Assembly: GCF_022809095.1 (NCBI RefSeq)
Contig: NZ_JALAZE010000002.1
Span: 558,001-622,000, forward strand
DNA: 64,000 nt
Direction: 5' to 3'
Origin: Bacillus kexueae
GTDB taxonomy: Bacteria > Bacillota > Bacilli > Bacillales > Aeribacillaceae
Positions 55,890 to 64,000 of this stretch are shown one piece after another (the first letter of the stretch is position 1; the number at the start of each line of letters is the position of its first letter). The translations under genes and the position numbers were made by a program. The notes under the pieces are model-generated. The model ran no database searches and was not told where the DNA came from. It was given only the letters and a program-made list of their open reading frames with translations.

Positions 55890-56954
55890 ATGGATCGACC
55901 GTTTTTGGATTACCTAATTTTAAATATAATGCAATCGTTTGGCACGGAACGTTCTGTATCAGCAGGCTATCATTTATTAAAAGGCAAACGGTCTTCTCAA
56001 ACAATTCAAGATGGGATTGTATTTCATATATCCTCTTTTTTTGGATTGTTCCCTAAATTATCGAATAACGAATATTTGAATCGGATCGAGCAACTAAAAA
56101 AAGATGACCTTATTAGAGAAACGGATGAAGCTAATACGTATAGTATAACCGTTCAAGGAAATCAATTACTTAAACAACAATTAAACCAAACTCCAATTCC
56201 TTCCTCTCTAAATGGTTGGCTCTATCGGGACGAAACGGACCGTTTTTGGCTACGATTTTCACTTTTCGTACAATCGTTATCACATATAGCTCACAATGCG
56301 ACATCATTTATCCCAGTAACGACGGAACGCGAGGTGCAAATGTTTGTAAAAAGCTACCTTTTTTCGATACGTTATTCAAAAGAGCAATTAACAAGTCAAA
56401 TGTATAAAGAGTTAGAAACTATTTTCTGTATGTTAGACGAAATAGAAGCTTCCATTCTTCTCCATCGACTAACGAGCTTTCAACGTACAGGATTAACGGT
56501 TGAACAGTGTGCACAAGTACTGCATTTAGATAAAGATTACGTCTACATAAAATTCGTGGCCATTCTTCATTCAATCATGTCGACTATCTTGAATGAGGAC
56601 AGTCGGTACCCTATCCTTTCAGGGTTAATGCAAGGAATGAAAAATAACTATAACTTAACAAGTTCGACACAAACTACTTTCAACTATTGGCAGAAAGGGT
56701 ACACGCTTGATGAAATAGCTACTGTTCGCGAATTGAAAGCGAGCACGATTGAAGATCATATCGTCGAAATTGCATTGAATGTACCGGATTTTGATTTATC
56801 GCCATTTTTAAAGGTACAGGATTTGGAGCGCATACATGACACAATGACTCGTTTAAATACACATAAATTAAAGCGAATAAAAGAAGCGCTGCATGATGAA
56901 TACAGTTATTTTCAAATTCGTTTGGCACTTGCGCTAAGCAAGGAGAGGGTATGA
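55890..56954 (+). CDS. ypbB: YpbB, helix-turn-helix protein linked to RecS
   Basis: About 354 residues. The C-terminal part (from about 260) carries an HTH/RQC-like segment ([30 protein letters not shown]) such as follows RecQ helicases; here it is on a separate protein that precedes recS. Start ATG 55890 has TAGGTG six bases before; GTG 55881 is possible. Its stop overlaps the recS start. Likely works with RecS; direct evidence is lacking. Confidence 0.82.
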   Translation: MDRPFLDYLILNIMQSFGTERSVSAGYHLLKGKRSSQTIQDGIVFHISSFFGLFPKLSNNEYLNRIEQLKKDDLIRETDEANTYSITVQGNQLLKQQLNQTPIPSSLNGWLYRDETDRFWLRFSLFVQSLSHIAHNATSFIPVTTEREVQMFVKSYLFSIRYSKEQLTSQMYKELETIFCMLDEIEASILLHRLTSFQRTGLTVEQCAQVLHLDKDYVYIKFVAILHSIMSTILNEDSRYPILSGLMQGMKNNYNLTSSTQTTFNYWQKGYTLDEIATVRELKASTIEDHIVEIALNVPDFDLSPFLKVQDLERIHDTMTRLNTHKLKRIKEALHDEYSYFQIRLALALSKERV

Positions 56955-58444
56955 TGAATATTTTAGAAAACGAGCTGCAAAAGCGATTTGGTTACTCTAC
57001 TTTTCGTACAGGTCAAAAGGAAATTATTGAGGATTTATTAAATGGCAATGATTGCATCGGACTTTTACCAACTGGTGCAGGAAAATCTCTTTGTTATCAA
57101 TTGCCAGCCTACCTCGTCGAAGGTACAGTTATCATTGTGTCTCCTCTCTTATCTCTTATGCAAGATCAAGTACAGCAATTACAACATATAGGGGAGAAGC
57201 GTGTTGTCGCTTTAAATAGCATGTTACGCCAAGAAGAGAAACGAAACATTTTAAAAAACATTCATCAGTTTAAGTTTATTTTTATTTCTCCTGAAATGTT
57301 ACAACTGAACTATTGTATTAAAAGGCTAATGTCCCTTTCGATCTCATTGTTTGTCGTAGACGAAGCCCATTGTATTTCACAATGGGGCCATGATTTTCGT
57401 CCTGATTATTCAAAGCTCGGTGACATTAGAGAAAGATTTGGGAATCCACCTTGTTTAGCGTTAACGGCAACAGCGACAGATGAAGTAATACAAGATATTG
57501 AGACGTTTTTGAATATGGTCAATACGAAGTTTCATTTACATTCAATGGATCGTTCAAACATTGCGATTGACATTGAGGAATTTGAGTTACTAGATGATAA
57601 GATTGAGCGTCTATTTCAACTTGTAAAACAGCTGAGTGGTTCAGGAATTATTTATTGTTCAAGCAGGCAATGGACAGAACACCTTACAAGTCTCCTGATG
57701 GAAAAAGGGGTAAGACAAGTAGGGTATTATCATGGTGGAATGAGTAATGAAGATCGGAATTTGATCCAACAACAATTTTTAAACAATGAGCTCCGGTTAA
57801 TGGTCGCTACAAATGCATTTGGGATGGGGGTAAACAAACCGAATGTCCGATATGTCATCCATTTTCAACCACCTCAAAATTTAGAATCGTATGTTCAGGA
57901 AATTGGTCGAGCAGGAAGAGATGGAGAAAAAAGCGTTGCTATATTACTTTGGGCAAATGGAGACGAAAGAATTCCCCAAACCCTCATTGAGAATGAAGTG
58001 GTACCAGATCAGCAGGTAACCCAAATAATTGGACTATTAGCTTCTGAAAACCGAATCTCACCTCAAATTCAATTGACTGAAGCGGATTTAATCCAGTTTG
58101 GGATATCAGAAACACAAAGTCGTTATATTGAACATTTAATTAGACAAGAAGCCCACCTACCAAAGCAGGAGTTGCAAATGTCGATTGTCAATAAAATGGT
58201 GAAACGTGCCGATATTAAACACGTGAAGTTTCGACAATTTTATCAATGGGTCAGATCAAAAGAATGTAGAAGAGCATCTCTATTAAGGCAATTTAAGCAA
58301 ATGCCAAAGAAGAGGGTTTTTCCGTGTTGCGATATATGCCAATTTGATTTGGCATATTATGATCAAAATGAACGACAGATCGATCAAAAAAACAAGTTAC
58401 ATTGGCAATCTGAACTAAAACGAATGTTTAATCAAAGCGAGTGA
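56951..58444 (+). CDS. recS: RecQ-family ATP-dependent DNA helicase RecS
   Basis: 497-residue short RecQ-like helicase. Walker A GAGKS (K45), Walker [20 protein letters not shown] (about 135-149), helicase C with [10 protein letters not shown] motif, then a zinc-binding region with cysteines in [10 protein letters not shown] and FPCCDICQF. The HRDC domain is absent and the RQC-like HTH is on YpbB, so the two proteins look like a split RecQ. Overlaps ypbB by four bases. Confidence 0.92.
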   Translation: MMNILENELQKRFGYSTFRTGQKEIIEDLLNGNDCIGLLPTGAGKSLCYQLPAYLVEGTVIIVSPLLSLMQDQVQQLQHIGEKRVVALNSMLRQEEKRNILKNIHQFKFIFISPEMLQLNYCIKRLMSLSISLFVVDEAHCISQWGHDFRPDYSKLGDIRERFGNPPCLALTATATDEVIQDIETFLNMVNTKFHLHSMDRSNIAIDIEEFELLDDKIERLFQLVKQLSGSGIIYCSSRQWTEHLTSLLMEKGVRQVGYYHGGMSNEDRNLIQQQFLNNELRLMVATNAFGMGVNKPNVRYVIHFQPPQNLESYVQEIGRAGRDGEKSVAILLWANGDERIPQTLIENEVVPDQQVTQIIGLLASENRISPQIQLTEADLIQFGISETQSRYIEHLIRQEAHLPKQELQMSIVNKMVKRADIKHVKFRQFYQWVRSKECRRASLLRQFKQMPKKRVFPCCDICQFDLAYYDQNERQIDQKNKLHWQSELKRMFNQSE

Positions 58445-59076
58445 TTATTTTGTTTAAAAAGCAGCAAGAACTTTTGAATCACATGACCGATCGTCAAATT
58501 CTTCTAAATTTAATTTTTACACAATGTTTATTGCTTGTATTATCCGTTTTATTTCTTTTCATTTTTTATCCTAGCATTGCAGTTGTTTACGAATGGTTTA
58601 ATTGGAATTTGCGACAAATACTTCTTTTAGGTGGGGGCTTAGCCGTTGTCGTTTTAGGACTTGATTTTATACTAATGAAAATTCTACCAGACCATATGTT
58701 CGATGATGGAGGCATAAATGAAAAGTTATTTCAAAAACGGACCATTACGGAGATATTCTTTTTAACAGCCTTCATTGCTATTGCCGAGGAATTGTTTTTT
58801 AGAGGTGTTTTGCAATCGACATTCGGTCTATTGTTGGCAAGCGTTGTATTTACTCTTTTACATATTCGTTATTTATCTAAATGGCTTTTGTTTTTATTGG
58901 TCACAATCGTAAGCTTTTGTCTTGGAATTGTTTATGAATGGACAGGAAATTTATGGGTAACTATTTTCAGTCATTTTCTCATTGATTTTATCTTCGGTTT
59001 GCAAATTCGCTATCAATATATAAGAACAATAAAAGGGAATCAAGGGGAGACAACTTATTATGACGAAAAAGAATGA
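58441..59076 (+). CDS. ypbD: CPBP-family intramembrane protease YpbD
   Basis: 211-residue membrane protein with about six helices and the ABI/CAAX protease motif EELFFRG (Glu-Glu and Arg, about 119-125) plus conserved His in LLHIRYL and SHFLIDF. Role unknown. GTG 58441 overlaps the recS stop; TTG 58450 is an alternative start. Overlaps ypbE by 17 bases. Confidence 0.87.
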   Translation: MIILFKKQQELLNHMTDRQILLNLIFTQCLLLVLSVLFLFIFYPSIAVVYEWFNWNLRQILLLGGGLAVVVLGLDFILMKILPDHMFDDGGINEKLFQKRTITEIFFLTAFIAIAEELFFRGVLQSTFGLLLASVVFTLLHIRYLSKWLLFLLVTIVSFCLGIVYEWTGNLWVTIFSHFLIDFIFGLQIRYQYIRTIKGNQGETTYYDEKE

Positions 59077-59752
59077 AACATATGATCAAGCTCAATCTCT
59101 TCGTGAACAAGTCATTGATGAAGAGAAGGAACAAACGGGAAGTTATCCACCTAGAAGTGAAGTTCATCGGCAAAAAAAGGCGAAGAAAAAAGTGAAAGTG
59201 AAATATCCTATTATTCGCTTTTTGGTCATCTTTTTTATCTTTTTTCCGATTATGGTACTTTCTATTATGTACCACCTAGAGAAAAGAAGTACTCTAACCA
59301 ATTCATCGAAGGAATCTGAACAAACTGTTACTGTTGAGTATAGTTCGATTCTTCCAAATCCGGATATTGAGAAAGCTGAAGATGGAATGGACGAAAAAGA
59401 AGTGGAGTCTACTGATGCTGAGGAAGAAAAGGTGGACGAAATGGCTAGAGAGAGGGAAGAAGAAATTCAAAAGCCGAAGGAACAAGACGTGACATCGGGA
59501 GATAAGGTGAAGGGAATAGATAAAAATGATGTTAGTACTAGTAATCCTTCACCAGAAAAAAAAGAGCCAGCCCCTCCAAAAGAAGAAGTGAAGGTGGTTA
59601 CACATATTGTACAGCCTGAAGAAACTTTATATCGCATTGCGATGAAGTATTATGGAAGTAGAGATGGAGAAGAGACCATCCGACAATATAACGGATTAAA
59701 TGGAAATGAAATCTTTGTGGGGCAAGAATTGAAAATCCCATTAACACAATAA
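59060..59752 (+). CDS. ypbE: LysM-domain membrane protein YpbE
   Basis: 230 residues: charged cytoplasmic tail (about 1-50), one membrane helix (PIIRFLVIFFIFFPIMVLSIM, about 52-72), a long acidic disordered linker, and a C-terminal LysM domain (HIVQPEETLYRIAMKYYG...IFVGQELKIP). Likely binds peptidoglycan from the membrane. Follows ypbD in the ypbB-recS-ypbD-ypbE operon. Confidence 0.85.
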   Translation: MTKKNETYDQAQSLREQVIDEEKEQTGSYPPRSEVHRQKKAKKKVKVKYPIIRFLVIFFIFFPIMVLSIMYHLEKRSTLTNSSKESEQTVTVEYSSILPNPDIEKAEDGMDEKEVESTDAEEEKVDEMAREREEEIQKPKEQDVTSGDKVKGIDKNDVSTSNPSPEKKEPAPPKEEVKVVTHIVQPEETLYRIAMKYYGSRDGEETIRQYNGLNGNEIFVGQELKIPLTQ

Positions 59753-59821
59753 TCAATTATCATAACATCACCCATTCCGACATAGTTTGTACTAAAAACG
59801 ATTAGGAATGGGGACAAGTTA

Positions 59822-60277
59822 ATGGATAAAGAAATTGAAAAGCTTCCTTTTACGGATAAACCAACGAAAAGCATGTTATTTGAATTGGTGAAACGAAAGA
59901 GAAAATATGAGGCCTTTAAAGCGAAGTGCTTACTGTGGCAAGTACTAACCTTCATACTATGCGGAGTATTCTTCGTCTATTTGTATACTATTTTATATTT
60001 ACCTTTCAACGGACAAATTGCTTACATGTTAAAGCAATTTATTAATGATGGAAGAAATGGCTTATTTGTTCTTGTCATTGGGGCCAGTTATGCAACGGCA
60101 CTTTACTTCAAAAAGAAGGAAGATAAAAAAGAAAAGGAATTTCACGCGCTTCGATGCGAAATTATTGATAAAAGTACCGACTTATGGAAGTCCGAAGAAG
60201 CATGGAAAGAGAGAGATCAAATTTTTGCTTTTATGAAAAAAAAATTTGATATCAATTTATACTTTGAGAGTAAATAA
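59822..60277 (+). CDS. ypbF: YpbF-like membrane protein (DUF2663 type)
   Basis: 151-residue protein with two hydrophobic segments (about 40-58 and 78-96) and charged ends. Family of unknown function, placed as in B. subtilis after ypbE. ATG 59822 has GGGGACAAG upstream. Confidence 0.75.
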   Translation: MDKEIEKLPFTDKPTKSMLFELVKRKRKYEAFKAKCLLWQVLTFILCGVFFVYLYTILYLPFNGQIAYMLKQFINDGRNGLFVLVIGASYATALYFKKKEDKKEKEFHALRCEIIDKSTDLWKSEEAWKERDQIFAFMKKKFDINLYFESK

Positions 60278-60333
60278 TGTCGTTACATCATGAACTCCCT
60301 ATCCATACATATAGTGTAATTGGAGGGGAGTTT

Positions 60334-60729
60334 ATGTTTGGAAAAATATTGTCCATAATTTTAGGTTTCTTTTGTGGAATGATGTTTATAAGGAACCTGT
60401 CGATTGAGCATCCTTTCAGTGTACCGGAGTTTTTATTGGATTTAATTTTAGATCCAATACAATTTTTTATGGCAATGTTCTTTTTTTTCGTTAGTTTTTT
60501 GGCCAATGCACATCTGCTTAAAAATGCTATTGAAGAAACGTATGCACTCATAAAAGAACGAAAAGGTAACGGAGCAGATTTGATTGTCAGTTATTTTGTC
60601 TTTTTCGTATTTTGGGGACTTATGTTTATGGGGTTCTGGGAAACATTCACTTTACTTTGTTTTACAATTATTTATAGCTTACTATCAGTAAACGTAACCT
60701 CCTTGAAGGAAACAGAAACAGAAAGTTAA
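60334..60729 (+). CDS. Unrecognised polytopic membrane protein
   Basis: 131 residues with about four hydrophobic segments and many Phe; a short basic loop ALIKERKGNG in the middle. No family recognised. ATG 60334 follows GGAGGGGAG at ideal distance; an upstream in-frame ATG at 60277 lacks this. It sits where B. subtilis has the phosphoesterase ypbG, which is not present here. Confidence 0.7.
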   Translation: MFGKILSIILGFFCGMMFIRNLSIEHPFSVPEFLLDLILDPIQFFMAMFFFFVSFLANAHLLKNAIEETYALIKERKGNGADLIVSYFVFFVFWGLMFMGFWETFTLLCFTIIYSLLSVNVTSLKETETES

Positions 60730-60851
60730 TCTCTTAGCTTGTCTTCCTGTCTTTCTAGATGTAAACTGTTTACTAACTAACGAACCATCTTCAGACACTC
60801 TCATACAATATCAGTAAATGAAGCTTGAAGGAGACGGCAGGAGGGAAAAGG

Positions 60852-61424
60852 ATGCGACTTGAGCGTCTGAATTACAATAAAATTAAAATTTTTTTAACAC
60901 AAGATGATTTATCGGATCGTGGTTTAACGAAGGAAGATCTTTGGAAAGACTCGCTCAAGGTTCACCAGCTTTTCCGAGAAATGATGGATGAGGCGAGCGA
61001 GGAATTAGGATTTGAAGCGAATGGACCCATTGCTGTAGAAGTGTATTCGCTTCAAGCGCAAGGGATGGTCATCATTGTGACAAAACATCAAGAGGATGAA
61101 GAAGACGAATATTCAGACTTTCTTGAGATGGATGTCAAACTAGATGAAAGTGAAGATATTTTATTTGAATTTCACGATTTAGATGATTGTATAAATGTTG
61201 CCAAAGTGTTATATAGACTTGGAATTCGAACGGGTACTTTGTATTCATATGGTAGTGCCTATTACTTATTATTTGACCAGTGGCAAAAAATCCCGATAGA
61301 GCAACTCGTAGCAATCTTAGCTGAGTTCGGACATTCTACTCCTCTCACAGTATACAGAATAGAGGAATATGGGAAAAAATTGATGGAAGAAAACGCCATT
61401 GAACAACTAAATATTTATTTTTAA
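60852..61424 (+). CDS. ypbH: MecA-type adaptor YpbH
   Basis: 190-residue paralogue of MecA, an adaptor that delivers proteins to ClpC-ClpP. N-terminal target-binding domain (MRLERLNYNKIKIFLTQDDL, LGFEANGPIAVEVYSLQAQG), acidic linker (EDEEDEYSD, about 93-101) and C-terminal ClpC-binding domain. ATG 60852 follows AGGAGGGAAAAGG. YpbH affects competence and sporulation in B. subtilis. A MITE abuts the stop codon. Confidence 0.92.
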   Translation: MRLERLNYNKIKIFLTQDDLSDRGLTKEDLWKDSLKVHQLFREMMDEASEELGFEANGPIAVEVYSLQAQGMVIIVTKHQEDEEDEYSDFLEMDVKLDESEDILFEFHDLDDCINVAKVLYRLGIRTGTLYSYGSAYYLLFDQWQKIPIEQLVAILAEFGHSTPLTVYRIEEYGKKLMEENAIEQLNIYF

Positions 61425-61591
61425 GGCTATTTCTATTGTATTGTATAAAATCATTGTTGAGGATCGTTTTTCCCTATTTATCAGAGCGGAGGGTACTGGA
61501 CTCCTGGAGGATGTAGAGGGAAGCAAGTGTCCGTAGCACATTGGAAAATTTATTTTAAAACATGGATAAAAGCAATCTATACGAAACAGCC
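61425..61591 (+). mobile_element. MITE B copy directly after the ypbH stop codon
   Basis: 167 bp from GGCTATTTCTATTG to GCAATCTATACGAAACAGCC with a shortened core (GCGGAGGGTACTGGACTCCTGG...AAGCAAGTGTCCGTAGC). Flanks ATTTTTAA (61417-61424, containing the stop codon) and CTTTTTAA (61592-61599) match at 7 of 8. It lies between ypbH and its terminator. Confidence 0.72.
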
Positions 61592-61613
61592 CTTTTTAAA
61601 AAATCAAAATGGA

Positions 61614-61650
61614 AAAAGTACCAATTGTTTTGGTGCTTTTTTAATTTTTT
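61614..61650 (+). terminator. Terminator downstream of ypbH and the MITE
   Basis: AAAAGTACCAA pairs with TTTTGGTGCTTTT around a short loop, then TTAATTTTTT. Confidence 0.7.
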
Positions 61651-61775
61651 TCGTGAAAGGAAGTCGTGGGTTAAATGAATGAATGGATAGCTGCTTCATT
61701 AGAAATCTTGTTTAATTTCAAATTATAGAATGTTCAACCTCCATTTTAGAGATACTAAAGAAATGTAATGGTGTT

Positions 61776-61789
61776 TGAAAACGCTTTCT
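61776..61789 (+). promoter_or_regulatory. cre site (CcpA) upstream of gudB
   Basis: TGAAAACGCTTTCT matches the cre consensus TGAAARCGYTTWCN at every position. It lies about 40 bp upstream of the -35 box. Confidence 0.7.
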
Positions 61790-61829
61790 GATTCATTCTG
61801 AAAAATTATATAAATCAAAGAAATTAATC

Positions 61830-61857
61830 TTTGCATATATTAATGGAAGGTGTATAC
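61830..61857 (+). promoter_or_regulatory. Candidate sigma-A promoter of gudB
   Basis: TTGCAT (61830-61835) and TATACT (61852-61857) separated by 16 bp, 70 bp before the start codon. Confidence 0.6.
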
Positions 61858-61927
61858 TATGTCATGAAAGGTGGAGATATGGAAACACCTTTCGCATTGA
61901 ATGATTAAAGTAGGAGGTTTACATAGT

Positions 61928-63184
61928 ATGGTAGCCGAAAGTAATGAGAAAAACGACGTGCTAAAATCTACCCAAACGGTGATACATAGAGCATTAGAAA
62001 AATTAGGGTATCCCGATGAGGTGTATGAGCTATTAAAAGAACCGATGAGAATGCTAACAGTAAAAATTCCTGTTCGCATGGATGACGGTTCTGTCAAAAT
62101 TTTCACTGGCTACCGGGCACAGCATAACGATTCTGTTGGACCAACAAAGGGAGGAATACGATTCCATCCAAGTGTAACAGAAAAGGAAGTTAAAGCGCTT
62201 TCTATTTGGATGAGTCTTAAATGTGGAATCGTTGATTTGCCATACGGTGGGGGAAAAGGCGGAATTGTTTGTGATCCGCGTGACATGTCATTTAGAGAAT
62301 TAGAAAGGTTAAGTCGGGGGTATGTAAGAGCAATCAGCCAAATTGTAGGTCCTACTAAGGACATTCCGGCACCAGATGTATTCACCAATTCACAAATTAT
62401 GGCGTGGATGATGGATGAATACAGCCGCATTGATGAATTTAATTCACCAGGGTTCATCACGGGTAAGCCGCTCGTTCTTGGAGGTTCTCACGGACGTGAA
62501 TCTGCAACGGCAAAAGGTGTAACGATTTGTATTCGTGAAGCAGCACGCAAAAAAGGCATTGACCTTGAAGGTGCTCGTGTTGTCGTTCAAGGATTCGGAA
62601 ATGCTGGGAGCTATTTAGCGAAGTTCATGCATGATGCGGGCGCAAAAGTAATTGGGATTTCGGATGCTTATGGTGCCTTACATGATCCAAACGGGCTTGA
62701 TATTGATTATTTATTAGATCGTCGTGACAGCTTTGGAACAGTAACCAAGTTGTTTAAAGATACAATTTCCAATAAAGAATTGTTAGAACTGGATTGCGAC
62801 ATTTTAGTGCCTGCTGCAATTGAAAATCAAATTACAGAAGAAAATGCACATAACATTCAGGCTAGCATTGTTGTCGAAGCAGCAAATGGACCAACTACTT
62901 TAGAAGCGACACAAATTTTAACTGATCGAGGCATTCTTCTCGTTCCAGATGTTTTAGCAAGTGCAGGAGGAGTAACTGTTTCGTATTTTGAATGGGTACA
63001 GAACAACCAAGGGTACTATTGGACGGAAGAAGAAGTAGAAGAAAAATTAGAAAAAGTAATGGTAAAAGCCTTTAATAATGTTTACGAAACATCCAACAAT
63101 CGCAGAGTCGATATGCGCCTTGCTGCGTATATGGTTGGCGTTCGTAAAATGGCAGAAGCATCTCGTTTTAGAGGCTGGATTTAA
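61928..63184 (+). CDS. gudB: NAD-type glutamate dehydrogenase GudB
   Basis: 418-residue glutamate dehydrogenase degrading glutamate to 2-oxoglutarate and ammonia. Substrate region GPTKGGIRFHP and KCGIVDLPYGGGKGGI with catalytic Lys, Rossmann motif VQGFGNAGSYLA. The segment SVTEKEVKALSIWM has a single VKA, so the three-residue duplication that inactivates GudB in laboratory B. subtilis is absent and the enzyme should be active. ATG 61928 follows TAGGAGG. Linkage to ypdA favours gudB over rocG. Confidence 0.92.
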   Translation: MVAESNEKNDVLKSTQTVIHRALEKLGYPDEVYELLKEPMRMLTVKIPVRMDDGSVKIFTGYRAQHNDSVGPTKGGIRFHPSVTEKEVKALSIWMSLKCGIVDLPYGGGKGGIVCDPRDMSFRELERLSRGYVRAISQIVGPTKDIPAPDVFTNSQIMAWMMDEYSRIDEFNSPGFITGKPLVLGGSHGRESATAKGVTICIREAARKKGIDLEGARVVVQGFGNAGSYLAKFMHDAGAKVIGISDAYGALHDPNGLDIDYLLDRRDSFGTVTKLFKDTISNKELLELDCDILVPAAIENQITEENAHNIQASIVVEAANGPTTLEATQILTDRGILLVPDVLASAGGVTVSYFEWVQNNQGYYWTEEEVEEKLEKVMVKAFNNVYETSNNRRVDMRLAAYMVGVRKMAEASRFRGWI

Positions 63185-63199
63185 TATTTGCAAGGACTT

Positions 63200-63233
63200 A
63201 AAAAATCTCCTATCATTAGATAGGAGATTTTTG
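63200..63233 (+). terminator. Terminator after gudB
   Basis: AAAAATCTCCTATC pairs with GATAGGAGATTTTT around ATTA. Confidence 0.9.
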
Positions 63234-63339
63234 TTTGTCAAGGGATAATTTTTACGTATGTCCTATTGGGGATTAAGAGGAGTGCTAAGCCCTTAATATA
63301 TGTTTACTCAGGACTTTTGGCTAGATAGGAGTGTAATAG

Positions 63340-64000
63340 ATGATGAGGTGTGAAGAAGTCATTATTGTTGGAGGAGGGCCATGTGGGCTTTCAGCAGCCA
63401 TTGAGTTACAAGCAATTGGCATAAACCCCCTTGTTATAGAAAAAGGAAACATTGTCAATGCCATTTATCATTATCCAACGCATCAAACATTTTTTAGTTC
63501 GAGTGAAAAGTTAGAGATTGGTGGTGTACCTTTTATTACGGAAAATCGAAAGCCTGTACGTAATCAAGCACTATCGTATTACAGAGAGGTGGTAAGACGC
63601 AAACAATTACGTATTCATGCTTTTGAGAAAGTAACCCTAGTTGAAAAACAGCAAAATGGACAGTTTTTCGTGCAAACATCAAAAGGGCAGTATGAAGCAA
63701 AATATGTGATCATTGCAACAGGGTATTATGATAATCCAAATTATATGGATGTCCCAGGCGAAGATTTACCGAAAGTCTCTCATTATTTTAAAGAAGCCCA
63801 TCCCTACTTCGATAAAAAAGTAGCGGTTATAGGTGGGAAAAATTCAAGTGTGGATGCCACTTTAGAATTGGTGAAAGCTGGAGCTCACGTCACTGTGTTA
63901 TATCGTGGTACAGCTTATTCACCAAGCATTAAACCTTGGATTTTACCCGAATTTGATTCATTAGTACAAAAAGGGATTATAAACATGGAGTTTGAAGCAC
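63340..64000 (+). CDS. ypdA: YpdA, bacillithiol disulfide reductase (C-terminus outside window)
   Basis: First 220 codons of a FAD/NAD(P)H-dependent oxidoreductase; the gene runs off the window. FAD motif VIIVGGGPCGLSAA (about 7-20), ATGYYDNP, and the NAD(P)H motif VAVIGGKNSSVDATLEL. YpdA reduces oxidised bacillithiol in low-GC Gram-positives. ATG 63340 follows TAGGAGTG; a second ATG is adjacent. Same order gudB-ypdA as in B. subtilis. Confidence 0.92.
   Translation, partial: MMRCEEVIIVGGGPCGLSAAIELQAIGINPLVIEKGNIVNAIYHYPTHQTFFSSSEKLEIGGVPFITENRKPVRNQALSYYREVVRRKQLRIHAFEKVTLVEKQQNGQFFVQTSKGQYEAKYVIIATGYYDNPNYMDVPGEDLPKVSHYFKEAHPYFDKKVAVIGGKNSSVDATLELVKAGAHVTVLYRGTAYSPSIKPWILPEFDSLVQKGIINMEFEA

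Overview
The window is a stretch of low-GC chromosome from a spore-forming Bacillaceae species (Bacillus in the broad sense). The evidence is gene content and order: yqjP-yqjQ-proI, yqzH/polYB/yolD, yqkB-yqkF, mciZ-nudF-spoIIM-fur-yqzK-xerD, deoB-pupG-pdp-dacF-spoIIA-spoVA-lysA, ypuA, ppiB, the rib operon, scpAB, dacB-spmAB, rluB-resABCDE, sigX-rsiX, serA, ribU, fer, ypbB-recS-ypbD-ypbE-ypbF, ypbH, gudB-ypdA follow the Bacillus subtilis order almost gene for gene. I saw no tRNA, rRNA, CRISPR array, prophage or intact insertion sequence.

Layout. 1-4.4 kb: truncated P5C reductase gene behind a proline-type T-box leader, then yqjP, yqjQ, proI, yqzH. 4.6-11.8 kb: a probably SOS-controlled Y-family polymerase with its YolD partner, Fe-S and hydrolase genes, HMG-CoA lyase, aldo/keto reductase, and the 41-residue FtsZ inhibitor MciZ. 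11.8-15.1 kb: nudF, spoIIM, fur, yqzK, xerD. 15.4-18.8 kb: nucleoside salvage operon. 19.2-27.5 kb: forespore block (dacF, spoIIAA-AB-sigF, spoVAA-AB-AC-AD-AEB-AEA-AF), then lysA, ypuA, brnQ, ppiB. 32.7-35.8 kb: FMN riboswitch and ribE-ribBA-ribH-ribT, with ribD missing. 36-41 kb: ypuF, a YjcZ-type peptide, scpAB, dacB-spmA-spmB. 41.3-50.6 kb: rluB, cytochrome c maturation and the ResDE two-component system, a cobalamin adenosyltransferase, sigX-rsiX. 51-64 kb: M23/LysM protein, a decayed transposon area, serA, a second FMN riboswitch with ribU, fer, the ypbB-recS-ypbD-ypbE set, ypbF, ypbH, gudB and the start of ypdA.

The genes form known circuits: sporulation control (sigF cascade; candidate sigma-E promoters for spoIIM, mciZ and dacB; a sigma-G promoter for spoVA), flavin homeostasis (two FMN riboswitches), respiration under ResDE, envelope stress (sigX with its own promoter), and nitrogen and carbon balance (lysA, brnQ, serA, gudB with a perfect cre site).

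The least ordinary content is between the genes. Repeat A (about 155-175 bp, five copies) begins each time directly after the T-tract of a rho-independent terminator, always in the direction of the upstream gene. MITE B (about 100-257 bp) has roughly 28-bp terminal inverted repeats starting GGCT and, in two copies, perfect 8-bp target duplications. Some B copies sit in the T-box leader, directly after the ypbH stop codon, and beside a transposase remnant. I found no convincing new multi-gene system; the repeats and several regulatory sites are the best leads.
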